From positions 434,001 through 498,000 of the forward strand of contig JAFEMH010000076.1 in assembly GCA_022495995.1 (NCBI GenBank): a stretch of DNA of 64,000 nucleotides, given 5' to 3'. Numbering within the stretch: position 1 is the first letter of the stretch; every line of letters starts with the position of its first letter. The notes below the pieces were generated by a model. The model worked only from the letters and a program-made list of their open reading frames with translations. It had not been told where the DNA came from and did no database searches. Positions 40,880-51,117 of this stretch are shown one piece after another. Source of the DNA: Adenophora triphylla var. japonica. Its lineage: Eukaryota > Streptophyta > Magnoliopsida > Asterales > Campanulaceae. The position numbers and the translations under genes were made by a program.

Positions 40880-41839
40880 CTAGCCCGGCATATCCCTGTA
40901 TGACCATGCAAACACGTCCATGTATTCTCTGAGCAGATTGACCAGTTTGTCCCGTTCAACCCCCTGAAAGAAGTTCCCAATCTGTGTCTCTTTAGGTTCC
41001 TCAACAGTACCCAAGTTAACACTTGTCAAAACCTCCTTGGCAGCTTGGACCCGATTTTCCTCTTTGTCTGTAACCTGCTTAAAGATTTCTATAATGTATT
41101 GTTCGTTTAGTGTGTTTACATCTTGTTCAAATGATTCATTATTAACTGTTGTTAAATTTTTAGTTAATTTATCATTTGTTAAGTTGGCAATAAGGGGATA
41201 CTCAAAAAGATCTGTCATTTCATTTAAAGCGAAAGGAAAGATGACATTGGCTACATATTCATAATCCTCAGGCGTGAGGCCTTCGAATGACTGGAATTCA
41301 AAGACTCCTGACTCAAGGGTGTGGACAACAGGGTGTTTGACACGACTGGGCTGAGAGGGGCGAGGTACCAATCCAAGCTCCGTGATCATTTGTTGTCGGC
41401 TGGCGATCGGCCCTGAGAATATCTCCCAATTCCTTAAAGGCATCTCTGACATAGTCACCAAAGTGCGGGGATCAAAAGGTTCTTCACCACCGTCTCCAAT
41501 TATAGCAACTACCTCGTCATCTGAGCTGAAGTCAATCAAATCAGGGATCTGCGCCTCTTCATCAAACAGCTTCTGCAAACCCAACTCACTATCTTCACTA
41601 CCGGCAGCTTCTATCTGGCTGATCTTTGGAAGAGCTAACTCGAAGGCGGAGAAATCCATTACCCCTGATGGGAAGAGTGCTGACTCTTTGAAGCGGTCTG
41701 GGTTTCCTTTGAAGGCATACTTGTTCTGAACAGTAGTGGTAGCCCCAGGAATGTCCGGCAAGTCAAGGAACATTCTCCGAACAGGATTCGCTGGTTTTCC
41801 CCGAACTTTCTCAAGGTTTTCTAGAAGAGTTTTTCTCAA
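40880..41839 (-). CDS. D pol: region between protease and RT
   Basis: 319-residue open frame without a recognised enzyme. It has K-V-R-G-K-P-A-N-P-V, acidic stretches (DFSSDDEVVAIIGDGGEEPF), GLTPEDYEYVANVIFPFALN, Y-P-L-I-A-N-L-T-N-D-K-L and, near its C-terminus, LGTVEEPKETQIGNFFQGVE and the EYMDVFAWSYRDMPG lead-in to RT. A and E keep the last half. It is probably a spacer plus the N-terminal extension of RT. Confidence 0.7.
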   Translation of the reverse strand: MRKTLLENLEKVRGKPANPVRRMFLDLPDIPGATTTVQNKYAFKGNPDRFKESALFPSGVMDFSAFELALPKISQIEAAGSEDSELGLQKLFDEEAQIPDLIDFSSDDEVVAIIGDGGEEPFDPRTLVTMSEMPLRNWEIFSGPIASRQQMITELGLVPRPSQPSRVKHPVVHTLESGVFEFQSFEGLTPEDYEYVANVIFPFALNEMTDLFEYPLIANLTNDKLTKNLTTVNNESFEQDVNTLNEQYIIEIFKQVTDKEENRVQAAKEVLTSVNLGTVEEPKETQIGNFFQGVERDKLVNLLREYMDVFAWSYRDMPG

Positions 41840-41857
41840 GGAGATCTGACTATTACT

Positions 41858-42979
41858 TTAATCGTATTGGGTCCCACCTCTTGTGAAGTACTGGGCCAGA
41901 GACAAGCTGTAAGGATGGAGACGGACCCCTTCACTTCGTTTTTCCTGAACTGTTCCTTTAGCTTTTCTGTCATCCTGAAACTTCGGTTTGTATCCCAAGC
42001 CGTGGCGGGTGGTCTGTTCCTTTACATTAATGATAGCATTGCGACCCTGAAGTCTTTTACCCAGTGCAAGCCTCAAAAGATAACCCATTTTTCTCATCAT
42101 TAGCATGGCAGGAGGTATTTTGTCAGAGGTAACAGTGAGGTCGGTGCAACACACTTGCGCTTTGGAGGAAGCTACAGAGAATCCTGTCAAGGCAAACCCT
42201 TCATCATCATGCTTGATCTCCAGTATAGGGATACCTCCTGTGCTGGTTCCTTCCACGGTGACACTGTCTCCATAGATAGTAGTAATAGTCCCATCACTTG
42301 ACTGGAATTTGACGCATTGGTGCAAAGTAGAGGCTACCCTGTTTATCTGGTGGATCCAAGGTTGTCCCAACAAAGCGGTAAATGAGATGGGAATGTCAAT
42401 CACTTGGAAGTCTACATCCATGGCCTTTTTCCTAAACCACAACTTGAGAGTAGCAATCCCCAGAACTGACCGAGCAGTGGAATCGTAGGCCTTAATGGTT
42501 TGACTGGAAGGCTTCAAATCTGTGGGCTTCAAATCCAACAAGTCCATCATTTTTGCTGGCAAGACATTCATTGCAGAGCCTCCGTCAATTAATACCCTTG
42601 GTAATCGGCGTTCCTCTAACTGGAGTGTGATGTAAAGGGGTTCATTATGACTAGCCCCATATTTTGGCAGGTCCAAGTCAGTGAAGGTAATAATATTTCC
42701 ATAGTGGATATTTCCAATCATCTGGACGACCTCATCTGGGGTGACATCTATGGACACCACGGTCTTGGCCAAACTTTCTTCTAGCTTCAATTTGTGAGGG
42801 TATGAGGAGGTTAACAGGGACCACAGGGAGATATTGGCTTGAGTACACTTCAAGCCCGAGTCAAGACCTTGGATCCTCCTTTTTCGAGTCTGGCTTTTCT
42901 GCTTCTGGCTTGTAAGGTCTTTTGTCTGTCTTTGGCTTGGAGATGGCATTTCTTTTATCACCCTTAGGCTGCTCCACAC
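41858..42979 (-). CDS. D pol: retropepsin-like protease and G-patch-like motif
   Basis: 373 residues. CTQANISLWSLLTSSYPHKL near residue 40, D-L-P-K-Y-G-A-S-H-N-E-P-L-Y-I-T, then RVLIDGGSAMNVLPAKMMD with catalytic DGG (42586-42578), SVLGIATLKLWFRKK and LLGQPWIHQI forming the flap and C-terminal half, a long spacer, then MRKMGY, LGKRLQGR and HGLGYKPKF, a glycine-rich G-patch-like arrangement. Cleaves the polyprotein. Intact as written. It has the A protease 2 type, not protease 1. Confidence 0.8.
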   Translation of the reverse strand: MWSSLRVIKEMPSPSQRQTKDLTSQKQKSQTRKRRIQGLDSGLKCTQANISLWSLLTSSYPHKLKLEESLAKTVVSIDVTPDEVVQMIGNIHYGNIITFTDLDLPKYGASHNEPLYITLQLEERRLPRVLIDGGSAMNVLPAKMMDLLDLKPTDLKPSSQTIKAYDSTARSVLGIATLKLWFRKKAMDVDFQVIDIPISFTALLGQPWIHQINRVASTLHQCVKFQSSDGTITTIYGDSVTVEGTSTGGIPILEIKHDDEGFALTGFSVASSKAQVCCTDLTVTSDKIPPAMLMMRKMGYLLRLALGKRLQGRNAIINVKEQTTRHGLGYKPKFQDDRKAKGTVQEKRSEGVRLHPYSLSLAQYFTRGGTQYD

Positions 42980-43750
42980 TCATCTGTCCAGACCGAGTCA
43001 TCACATAGACATTAGACTTTCCCGAGTCATCAGTCGTACCGGAGGATTCCTTCAGCTCCTTCAAAGTTAGAGGTGGGATCTTCTGTGGCGTATGGCCAAC
43101 TTCTGGCGATTAATCGATTAACCACACTACCGGAGGCATAGGCGGCTTCCCGAATCGATCCCGTGTTACCGGCTTTCGACTTTTTTCTCGATTCGACTCC
43201 CCAATTGGTTTAGCAACTGGCTGATTTTAGTTTCATCTTCCTCACTCAAGGCCTTGACAGTTTCGTTCAAGCTTTTCAAGGTCAACATGCAACAGGAATT
43301 ATCGTTCCCAGGGTTTGGGGGTTCACTAATGGCTTCCTTACCTGAACATAGCAACTTTTTCAACAGAGCGGGATCACATTCCTCATCACTGTCAAACATA
43401 TCCCTTCTTTCCCTCGGGGTCAATCTTCTAACAGCGTCTTTGACATTGGCCAAACACTTTATGAAGTTGGAGATCCCATCATCAATAAGGACTTCTGCGG
43501 GATCAAACCTCATGGCGGGTTCCTGTTCTTCACTCACGAGAAGGTTTTCTGGGCTTTTTGGCTTCTGGGCTAACCACTCTTCCACCGTTCCTTCAAGCAT
43601 TTCACCTGTGTCTTCCTCAGTATCACTACAGTAACTCCCATGGGAATTCTCATCTTGACTTTGATGACCAATGAGGGCAAAAGCAGGTCGGGATACTTGA
43701 CGCCATATAAGAGGTATTCTGGACTCTTCCCCTGACTTAGGGATTACCAA
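42861..43750 (-). pseudogene. D linker upstream of protease
   Basis: Two open stretches: 43750-43166 (acidic, with EDTGEMLEGTVEEWLAQK, A-E-V-L-I-D-D-G-I-S-N-F, LTPRERRDMFDSDEECDP and a coiled-coil-like end S-E-E-D-E-T-K-I-S-Q-L-L-N-Q-L-G) and 43064-42861 (charged, with VYVMTRSGQM, the usual lead-in to protease). No enzyme recognised. Frames differ, so it is broken as written. Confidence 0.6.
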
Positions 43751-44193
43751 GAAAACATCACTATCGTCATAAGATAGGAAGGGACCATGGTCGCTTCAAA
43801 CTTTAAGACTCTTTCTAAAGCTTCCATGCATTCTTCTTCGGACAAAGTCTCAGGGGTGATTCTCAACACTTTAATGGAGTCTACTCTTCCCGACGGGGGT
43901 TTAGCCTCAATGACGCTTACGTGTTCTAGATCGGTGGGTGGAGCCCACTTCCCTCTTTCAGCTAAAGCTTCGATCAAGTTTCTCCATTCACCGACCAAGT
44001 CTTTATAAGGAGTGTTGAATTCTAGGGTGTGAAATTCATATCCTGCCTCATCTGAGCTTGCATCCATTTTCTCTTCTGAGCCCTTGCAAAGGCGACAGAC
44101 ACACTTTGAGGTGATACAGTCCCCCATTCTAGGTCTGTGATTTTCTACCCTATCTTGTCCTTCAGATTTCCTTTCCATTGGCTCCGTGTTCAT
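43744..44193 (-). pseudogene. D conserved linker domain (gag-protease junction)
   Basis: Open 149 residues. Contains C-V-C-R-L-C-K-G, LEFNTPYKDLVGEWRNLIEA, ERGKWAPPTDLEHV and LSEEECMEALERVLKFEAT. The same motif pattern occurs after protease 1 in A (7540-7790) and after the zinc knuckle in E (about 58000-58080), so it is a real family-wide domain of unknown function. Confidence 0.6.
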
Positions 44194-44198
44194 TCCTT

Positions 44199-44806
44199 CT
44201 ACTGAACTGTCGTCATCACTGTAAATCCATCCATTCCAATTCTCATTTCCGACTGACTCTTTGCTGTCACTATCTGGGAGATAGGCAAATTCACAGGCGT
44301 TGACGAAGTTGGAAAGGTCGGGTTGATACTGGAGTTTTGGGATAAGGAAATTTGGTTCATGCTGAGGAAAGGAAAGAGTCCTATGGGGATAATGCGGAGA
44401 GGTGCGTTACGGGGATAGCCGTGACATTTGCTCTCTGTTGGTAGGGAACAAAGTCTGGGTCTTATACGAGGAGGTGAGGGTGTCGGGAACCACAATGGCT
44501 TGGGATGTTGGAAAGGGACTGAAAAGGGGGGTAGTCCTTGGTAAGGGATCATATGTGGATGGAGGAGGGCATTGGTTATAGGCTAGGGGAGCCGAGATGG
44601 CTTACTTCGGAGTCTCATCTTCTACCATAACCGAGGAACCGTTGGACTCTACCACTATCTGGAACCCCATGACGACGGAGCGCATCAATGAGCATGGCTT
44701 CTTTGTTCCTCATGGGCCTTACGACTATTTTCCAAGGCTAAGGATAGCTCTTCTTCCCTAGTCATCTGGTTACCCAAACCAGTTTGTTCTTTGTCAAATC
44801 GGCCAT
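44199..44806 (-). pseudogene. gag: D gag, N-terminal remnant
   Basis: Start ATG at 44806-44804 corresponds to the E gag start. Readable parts: V-T-R-setup L-G-N-Q-M-T-R-E-E-E equivalent, I-V-V-E-S-N-G-S-S-V-M-V-E-D, then IPYQGLPPFSVPFQHPKPLW and a proline-rich stretch. After about 44330 it no longer follows E and the capsid core and zinc knuckle are absent, so about 1.3 kb was deleted. Confidence 0.65.
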
Positions 44807-45331
44807 TCGACTCTACGGACTAACAAAGCGAGGACTTACGGCGAGCTATGCGAGAATTACTGCGCTAACAAGTCGTTGACCCGGTATTCTCACCCACTTC
44901 TTTCTCGCTGCGGGAAAGGGATAGGAGAGGTTTAGACTCTGGGGTAGGTGTTTAGGCTGAAGGCTCAAGCAATATGCAAATTAAGAATCTTTCAGTTTAC
45001 TTAAAACGGTGTCTTTTATTAATTTCTATTTGGTTGGAAAAGGGGTTTCCCTTCTTTTTCGCAACTACTCTAGATCCTGGATCAGTGGGTTCCGTCACTA
45101 CGTCTATAAGCCCCTCGTATTCCACCTGTATTTCGACCTCCCAGGGTGGACAGCCCCGGGCGAGGGTCCTATAGGGCACGCGGATCCCACCGACCCAGAG
45201 AAGAACGCTCCTAATGGGTCTAGCGGGTCATAGGAACTTTTAACGCACGAGCGATGCGAATTATAGTCAAGGCAATACCAGGAAAGTCTCGTCTTTCAGC
45301 CTTAACAGAAATTCGGCAGAATTTCGCTTGC
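44807..45331 (-). promoter_or_regulatory. Shortened 5' leader of D
   Basis: Matches E 59940-60470 and includes the pre-gag block (GAGGGGCTTATAGACGTAG on the minus strand at about 45095-45115). The remaining 1.2 kb of leader found in E is missing; the deletion joins to the first bases of the PBS at 45332-45336. Confidence 0.75.
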
Positions 45332-45469
45332 GCCATTGTGAATGTGTGCCCCAAATTTTGTGTATTGGAAATTCACGCGAGTTTGAAGACATCCGGTTTA
45401 ATTTGAAAAACGAAGTCGCCACGCCATTTTGATTACCTCAAAACTTTGAAAAAAAGGTTTTATGGGTTC

Positions 45470-45537
45470 GGAGGTTAAGTTACCCCTTGGGAAGAACGGA
45501 TCGTCGTTCACCCAAGGTGCCTTGCCGGAGCAAGTCT
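45470..45537 (-). promoter_or_regulatory. Conserved U5 stem-loop module (E 3' LTR)
   Basis: Minus strand: GACTTGC-TCCG-GCAAGG hairpin, then arms CCTTGGG (45517-45511) and CCCAAGG (45491-45485), then GGTAACTTAACCTCCGAACC. The other LTR has it at 61830-61899 with the arms at 61872-61878 and 61846-61852. Confidence 0.65.
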
Positions 45538-46851
45538 CCCAAGATTTCATTAATCGTGCTTGCTTGCGTGCTTTCTTGTGTGCATGTGTTTGAAAATAAG
45601 GGGGGGAATGTCCCAAGTTGTCTTCTGGACGTACAAACCATTTATTGATTGTCGCTCGGGATTCCTTGGAATTTTATGTATTCGGGATTATGATCCCGTC
45701 CTCATCTTGGACTTGTGATCATTGCATTTTTAACCTCGGGACTATGCATGATCGAGAGAATGACTCCCTTTTATAGTCACAAAATGAGGTTCTTTAGGAA
45801 GGAATGTCCTTAGCCCATCAATCCTACGCTTTAAGACGGTCGAGCTCATATAGATGCTTCATACTCGTCTTAAGTGATAATCGGAGATATAGGATTCAAG
45901 GTTGTCCCTTTCTAAAGAAATTATGAAACCTTTTATGGAAGAAACGATGTAAAGATAGGATCTTTTACACCGGTTCGTCCCAAGGTTGCTAATGGGGACA
46001 TGGGGGCATGTATGTAAAAATGACATTTTTAGTGAAAAGATGACATTTTTGGGTTGCAAAGGATGCATTTGATTTAAAGAAGTGATCTTTATTTGCAAAG
46101 GATGCATTTGATTTAAAGAAGTGATCTTTATTTGCAAAGGATGCATTTGATTTAAAGAAGTGATCTTTATTTGCAAAGGATGCATAAAGACATGATTTTT
46201 ATGCAAAGGATTGCATTTTTATGAATAAATTGGGATTTAAATATGCAAAGGATGCATGAAGATTGCATTTTTAAGAAGCAAGGGATGCTAATTTAGGATA
46301 AAGATATGATCTTTAATGCAAAGGATGCTTGAAAAAGGATTTCATGTGCAAAGGATGCATTTTTATCATAAAGATTGGATTTTTATATGCAAAGGATGCA
46401 TGAAGGTGGCATTTTTATGTAAATATAGGGTTTTTAGATGCAAAGGATGCACCTTTGATTCAAAAGATTACATCTTTAATGGCAAGGGATGCCTAATGCA
46501 TGCAAAAGGGGGAAAGGGGGTATAAAGATATGATCTTTAACTATGAATGCCAAGTCCCAAGCAAAGATAATAACAATATATGAAATGCAATGAGCAATTA
46601 AATCATATAGAGCAATTAGGATGCAAGTTTAGGGAGTGAGAGGTTACCAATGGTGGCCTCTTCTTCTTTGGGTGGAGCTAGGTGGAAGGACCAACTTCTA
46701 GATCTTCAAGGAGGAGGGAGGAGGCTTCTTGGCACCCTTTTGGCTTCCTAACTTCGCAAAGATTTGCTTGGGAGGTATTCTTCACGTATTATGAGTATTT
46801 GTGGATGATATTGTGTATGTAAAATGGGTAGAGGAGGGCTCTATTTATAGG

Positions 46852-46859
46852 CTTCCTGA
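46852..46859 (-). promoter_or_regulatory. TATA box of E 3' LTR
   Basis: Minus strand TATAAATA followed by GAGCCCTC; identical site in the 5' LTR at 63118-63125. Confidence 0.7.
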
Positions 46860-47153
46860 AAATAGCTAATGAGGCCGTGCGGCTATAGGTCCTTGGCTAA
46901 TGCAGCCGTGCGGCATTATCCCTTGTGACTCAGCATGTTTCTAGAATCATGCAAGGTGACAAATTCTAGAACATTTCCTAATTAAGAAAAACGTGTTTCT
47001 TAATTAGGAAGCTTCCCCTTCAGCCCTTAATTGTTTTGGAACAGTTCCGGAATATTTCCGGAACACTAGGAAGGTCCGGGGAATTATCGGGAAACTTACC
47101 GAAATTGTCGGGAAATTTAACCGGAAGGCATGAGCCAGATTTGGGTACTTACA

Positions 47154-47164
47154 GAAGCCCCTCG
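47154..47164 (-). promoter_or_regulatory. Polypurine tract, element E
   Basis: Minus strand GAGGGGCTTC next to the LTR start TGTAAG. Confidence 0.75.
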
Positions 47165-47250
47165 GCAACGTCACTTGCAGGGCGAGTGGGGTTGTCGATA
47201 GAAAAGGATCCGATATGGCGAATGCCGAGACGGATTGAGAGACCGAGGTG

Positions 47251-47320
47251 GTCGAGTGGCTGAACCTCTGGAAGGCTGCCTACGTATCCCGAGTGGGAAT
47301 CAAGCCAGGCCGTAGTTCGG
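47251..47320 (-). promoter_or_regulatory. 3' hairpin motif, copy 1 of E
   Basis: Minus strand GAACTACGGCCTGGCTTG, ATTCCC-ACTC-GGGAT, ACGTAGGCAGCC, AGGTTCAGCC. Confidence 0.7.
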
Positions 47321-47520
47321 AATGGGGTCCGCTGAGGAATGGAGAAGAGAAACTGGTCTCTTGCTGGGGAAGTAGAAGAGAAAATGACCTAAGAGGTCAA
47401 GCAATTGATCCTACTGGGGATATGCTAGAAGTGACCGATGTGGTCAGATATCTAGACCTCTATGAGGGGCTACTTCATCACTGATGAGTGACGAAGGAAC
47501 AGGGTGACCAAAGTGGTCGA

Positions 47521-47588
47521 ATGGCTGGACCTTTTATGAAAGGATACCTATGTATCCCGGAGGAATCAAGCCTTGATCGTAGTTCAAG
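47521..47588 (-). promoter_or_regulatory. 3' hairpin motif, copy 2 of E
   Basis: Minus strand GAACTACGATCAAGGCTTG, ATTCCT-CC-GGGAT, ACATAGGTATCC, AGGTCCAGCC; a weaker copy next to tandem repeats. Confidence 0.6.
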
Positions 47589-47635
47589 CATCACTAGATA
47601 GGTTAGGAACGATGTCTAGGATCCTTGAAGGTTTT

Positions 47636-47780
47636 GACAATTAATGGAGGCTGTCACCTGATTGACAATTAATGGAGGTTGTCACCTGATTGACAATTAA
47701 TGGAGGTTGTCACCTGATTTGACAATTAATGGAGGTTGTCACCTGATTGACAATTAATGGAGGTTGTCACCTGAAGAAAC
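47636..47780 (+). repeat. 28-29 bp tandem repeat, five units
   Basis: Unit TTGACAATTAATGGAGGTTG then TCACCTGA, nearly identical copies. Part of the E 3' region. Confidence 0.9.
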
Positions 47781-47785
47781 TAGAG

Positions 47786-48125
47786 CTTACGTCACTATCG
47801 AGGAGATAGAGGTAGCTAAAGTTTGGAAAACTTAGCATACTTCACTATTCGTGATAGAGGTAGCTTAAGTTTAGAAGAACTTGAGCGTACGTCACTATCT
47901 GTGATAGAGGTAGCTGAAGTTTAGGAGAACTTGAGCATACTTCACTATTCGTGATAGAGGTAGCTTAAGTTTAGAAGAACTTGAGCGTACGTCACTATCT
48001 GTGATAGAGGTAGCTGAAGTTTAGAAGAACTTGAGCATACTTCACTATTCGTGATAGAGGTAGCTTAAGTTAGAAGAACTTGAGAATACTTTACTATTCG
48101 TGATAGAGGTAGCTTAAGTTTAGAG
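47786..48125 (+). repeat. About 53-bp tandem repeat, six units
   Basis: Unit with GTCACTATCTGTGATAGAGG, TAGCTGAAGTTTAGAAGAAC and TTGAGCGTAC; TATC-TG-GATA forms a small inverted repeat in each unit. Confidence 0.85.
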
Positions 48126-48129
48126 TTCT

Positions 48130-48511
48130 GACAATTCGGAGGTTGTCACCTAGTGTTATCCCGTTATAACGGAATTAACGGAGGCGACTGGGAAGAAAGC
48201 TTAATTGCTTAAGCGATAAGGGATATCTTCTGAAAAGGATGTTATCTTAGTTAAAGGATAACGGGAATTGTAGGCCCAAGTGGAAAGTCCAGGGGCAAAA
48301 TTGTAATTTCTGCTCAGAGCGAATGAGGCCGCCCGGCATGAGAGGGAGGAAAAAGAAGCCGTACGGCTAGAAGATTAATTTTTCCAGATTATTTAAAATC
48401 TGATTTGAACGGGCATTTGGCATTGTTGCCGCCCAAGAACACGCCGAGGAAGAGAGAGAGAGGAGAGAAAATTCGAAAATCCTTCAATTCCCTTGCTTCC
48501 TTTGGTCAAGA
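48130..48511 (+). promoter_or_regulatory. Putative promoter and 5' UTR of the antisense PMD gene, element E
   Basis: Between the repeats and the PMD ATG. TATTTAAA at about 48388-48395 could serve as TATA box 120 bp before the ATG; a purine-rich leader (GCCGAGGAAGAGAGAGAG) follows, shared with A. GCCGTACGGC-type palindromes (48357) and GCCGCCCGGC (48329) precede it and resemble motifs in the LTR (46870-46915). Confidence 0.45.
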
Positions 48512-51117
48512 ATGGATCCGGAGGGTAATCCTATGCCTAGACAAGCTAGAAGAAACATCTCCGCGGCCGCTCAAAGGAGGAGGAAGGAGATTGTCCGTAC
48601 GGAGAGAAAGTATGACTTTCTTACGCCTCCATCGGAGCTCTATCCGGGGAGAAGAGAGCACAAATCGACGAACCCGCGATCGGTTGGGGTAAGCATTCTT
48701 ATTTGGCTCAATTCCGTCGATTTTGATTGAGTATTGATTGATTTAGGGCTTGACCCGAATTTTAAGAATTTTCTAGGATTTTCCTAGGATTTTGGATGAT
48801 TTTGAGATATTGATGATTAACCCATGAGGCTAAGAACATGCATGTGCAATTTATTTGACAAAAATAATGAGAATGACCCACTTTTTTCTTGAAAATAAAG
48901 TAAGAATGATAATTGTCTAAAGTGAGACGAAGTTCTTGCATGTGCTAGAACTAGGTCAAAATTTTGATTATCAATGAGAAAACAGGATTTTGGAAGATGA
49001 AAAGGATTCATGCATGCCACTTTGTTGAAAAATAATGCTTATGTGCAAAGGATTTTGAAAATTGTGATTTTGTGCTTTAGGAAAGCAATATGATTTGACA
49101 TGACGCATTTCAAGTGATGAAAGCCGTGTTTTTCATGCAAAGGATGCTAAAAAAACTTTTATGAATGCTTTTCTTTTGAAAATATGTGCACTTTTGAAGA
49201 TATGCATGCTTTTGAAATGAGATGAAAGACTGACGCATTTCTTTGTTGTGCTTGTCTACAGGAGAACAAGTCCAGGGGACCTTCTGAGATCGCAGTCAGG
49301 CTTTGGGAGAGGATGCCAGATTTCGAGAAGAATGGGGCGAACCCCAAGCAGCTGGTGCGGGCTACCGGCCTAGACCTTTTCATTGAGGCTATCGGCAGGG
49401 GGATTCATATCACTTCTAAGAGCAAGGGCTTGTCCAGGCCCTTTCAGAGTTTTGGTGGGACACCACCCACAGCTTTCATCTGAGCTGGGGAGAGTTGACG
49501 GTGACTCCCACTGATTTCACAGCTATCACTGGCCTACAGTTTACTGGGAGGCCTGTGACTTGGAGGGACCATATCACGGCAGGAGTTCGAGCTTTGGTCG
49601 GGTTTGAGTTGATTCCCAAGGGGCTAGGGATGGAGACGCGGAATGTCGAGGTGGCGATCCCGAAGCTGCATACGGGACTTTGCCGTTAGTGAGGTGACGC
49701 CCGCGGCTTGCTAGAGCCTTTGTGTGGTTGATGTTGTCGGTCACCATCTTCGCAGTGCAGGACACTGGCCATGACTTGCCTCCTCGACTCTCTGGAGAAT
49801 GTAGATGGGATTGGGACAATCTCTTGGGGAGAGGCCAGATTAGCGGAGCTATATTTCTCTCTGGATATGTACAGTCGGAACAAGGCTGCCTCCATGGACT
49901 GCTTTTCATTTGCCCTTGAGGTAGTCTCACTTTCTTTTCTCTTTCTTTTCTTGTCTTGAGACTTTTATGAGAGAGAAATGACCCTTTTGATGTTTTGAAC
50001 ATGCGGAGTGCAGTTACGTGAGGTGATCGGGTTCTTTCCGTGGAACCACCGAGAGCGATATCACCATCTTCCCTCCTATGGTTATTTGGAGAGGAGATGC
50101 GAGAGATAAGTTCACGGGGAAGACCCGGATCACCTTTAACTATAAGATGGTGAGGCCGGTCATCAACGGGGATGGACATGATGGAGTGGACTTCTACCCT
50201 TGGGGCAAAGTATCCTGAGATTTTGCTAGGAGAGGCCATTAAGGCGACGAGGCGAGAGGAGATGGGCGACGGGGCGACATGTGATGTCATCTATTTGGGG
50301 GACCGATTTTCTAGGCAGCATGGCCATGTCCCTCCATTGGACGCCATTACTCCCCATGATCCTCCAGCACTGATGCTATAGCCCAGGGATTGGCAGGCAG
50401 ATGAGATCGCTAGATATCAAGCAGGCGTGGCCGCCGAGGAGTATTTTGACATGGATACCCCCTACGCTGTGTTTGTGGAGCAGCGCCTGAGGACGCCACG
50501 AAGGCGTGAAGGCGGCGGTCACTCAGGGATATGGGAAGGACGAGCCTTATGACCCGCCGATCCCTCCTGCGCACATTTCATACGTAGTCCACGAAGTTCC
50601 AAGGAGGATGAGGATTCCTGTCCCCGACACTAGGGAGCCCCAGTATACTTTGTCGCCAGACAGCACTGTAAGTATACTTTTAGGATCTTTTCCCTCTTTC
50701 AGATTTCTTTGCTCTTTTGCAAATTCTGAGATTTTCTGAGATTTTTCTCCTCTTTTTTCTCAGGTTCCAGCTCGCACTTATGACAGACTGGTTAGGCAGA
50801 ACAGGGGCTGGAAAGACATGTGCCGGTCCCTTCTGAGGAAGCTGGCCTGCGCTTCAAAGGCGGCGGCGGACGTGCAGGAGCCCGGGCGCAAGAGAAGGCA
50901 TGTCGGGGGCACAGCGTCTACCTCATCGGCCTCGGAGTACTCTTCCAGTGCCATGCCTCGGGGGCGGGGACCCAATGCTGACATTCTGGAGCAGCTGGCT
51001 GAGTACGGGCACGATAATGTCCATCTGTCTGATGTGAGCGACCCGGAGGACTTGATGAGGGAGGCTAGCGTCTATGAGCTGAGTAGCGATGAAGAAGAAG
51101 AAGAATCGGAGGCCTAG
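48512..51117 (+). CDS. Plant mobile domain (PMD) gene, four exons, antisense within element E
   Basis: Exons 48512-48688 (59 codons), 49262-49920, 50014-50667, 50764-51117; introns start GTAAGC, GTAGTC, GTAAGT and end CTACAG, GTGCAG, CTCAG, all phase 0. Exon 2 has the PMD core: FWWDTTHSFHLSWGELTVTP across one frame change at about 49450, then DFTAITGLQFTGRPVTWRD, and later TISWGEARLAELYFSLDMYS. Exon 3 has F-P-P-M-V-I-W-R-G-D-A-R-D and F-Y-P-W-G. Exon 4 is basic then Ser/acidic (KRRHVGGTASTSSASEYSSS, ending S-S-D-E-E-E-E-E-S-E-A). PMD proteins act in the nucleus in gene silencing and genome stability in Arabidopsis; role here unknown. At least two frameshifts and one internal TAG at 50380, so it may be dead or mis-sequenced. 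Confidence 0.8.

Larger units (their letters stand above)
37536..45336 (-). mobile_element. Element D: truncated Tat/Ogre-type retrotransposon
   Basis: Reads on the minus strand from a clipped PBS (TGGCG, 45336-45332) through a shortened leader, gag N-terminus, linker, protease, RT, two RNases H and integrase to the pol stop at 37739, then post-pol repeats cut by A LTR2 at 37536. It is closely related to E (the RNase H/integrase protein is mostly the same). The capsid and zinc knuckle are missing. Its coding frames are the best preserved in the window. Confidence 0.8.
45337..47153 (-). repeat. Element E 3' LTR
   Basis: On the minus strand begins TGTAAGTACCCAAATCTGGC (47153) and ends ACACATTCACA (45337). 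TATA box at 46852-46859. A 39-bp unit (TTGCAAAGGATGCATTTGAT then TTAAAGAAGTGATCTTTAT) is present three times at 46054-46170, once in the other LTR, which explains most of the length difference (1817 versus 1734 bp). Many GGATGCAT copies throughout. U5 module at 45470-45537. Its left neighbour is D leader. Confidence 0.9.

Noticed and set aside
49574..50290. Minus-strand open frame of 238 residues opposite PMD exon 2.
   Set aside because: It overlaps well-supported plus-strand exons and introns and shows no domain.
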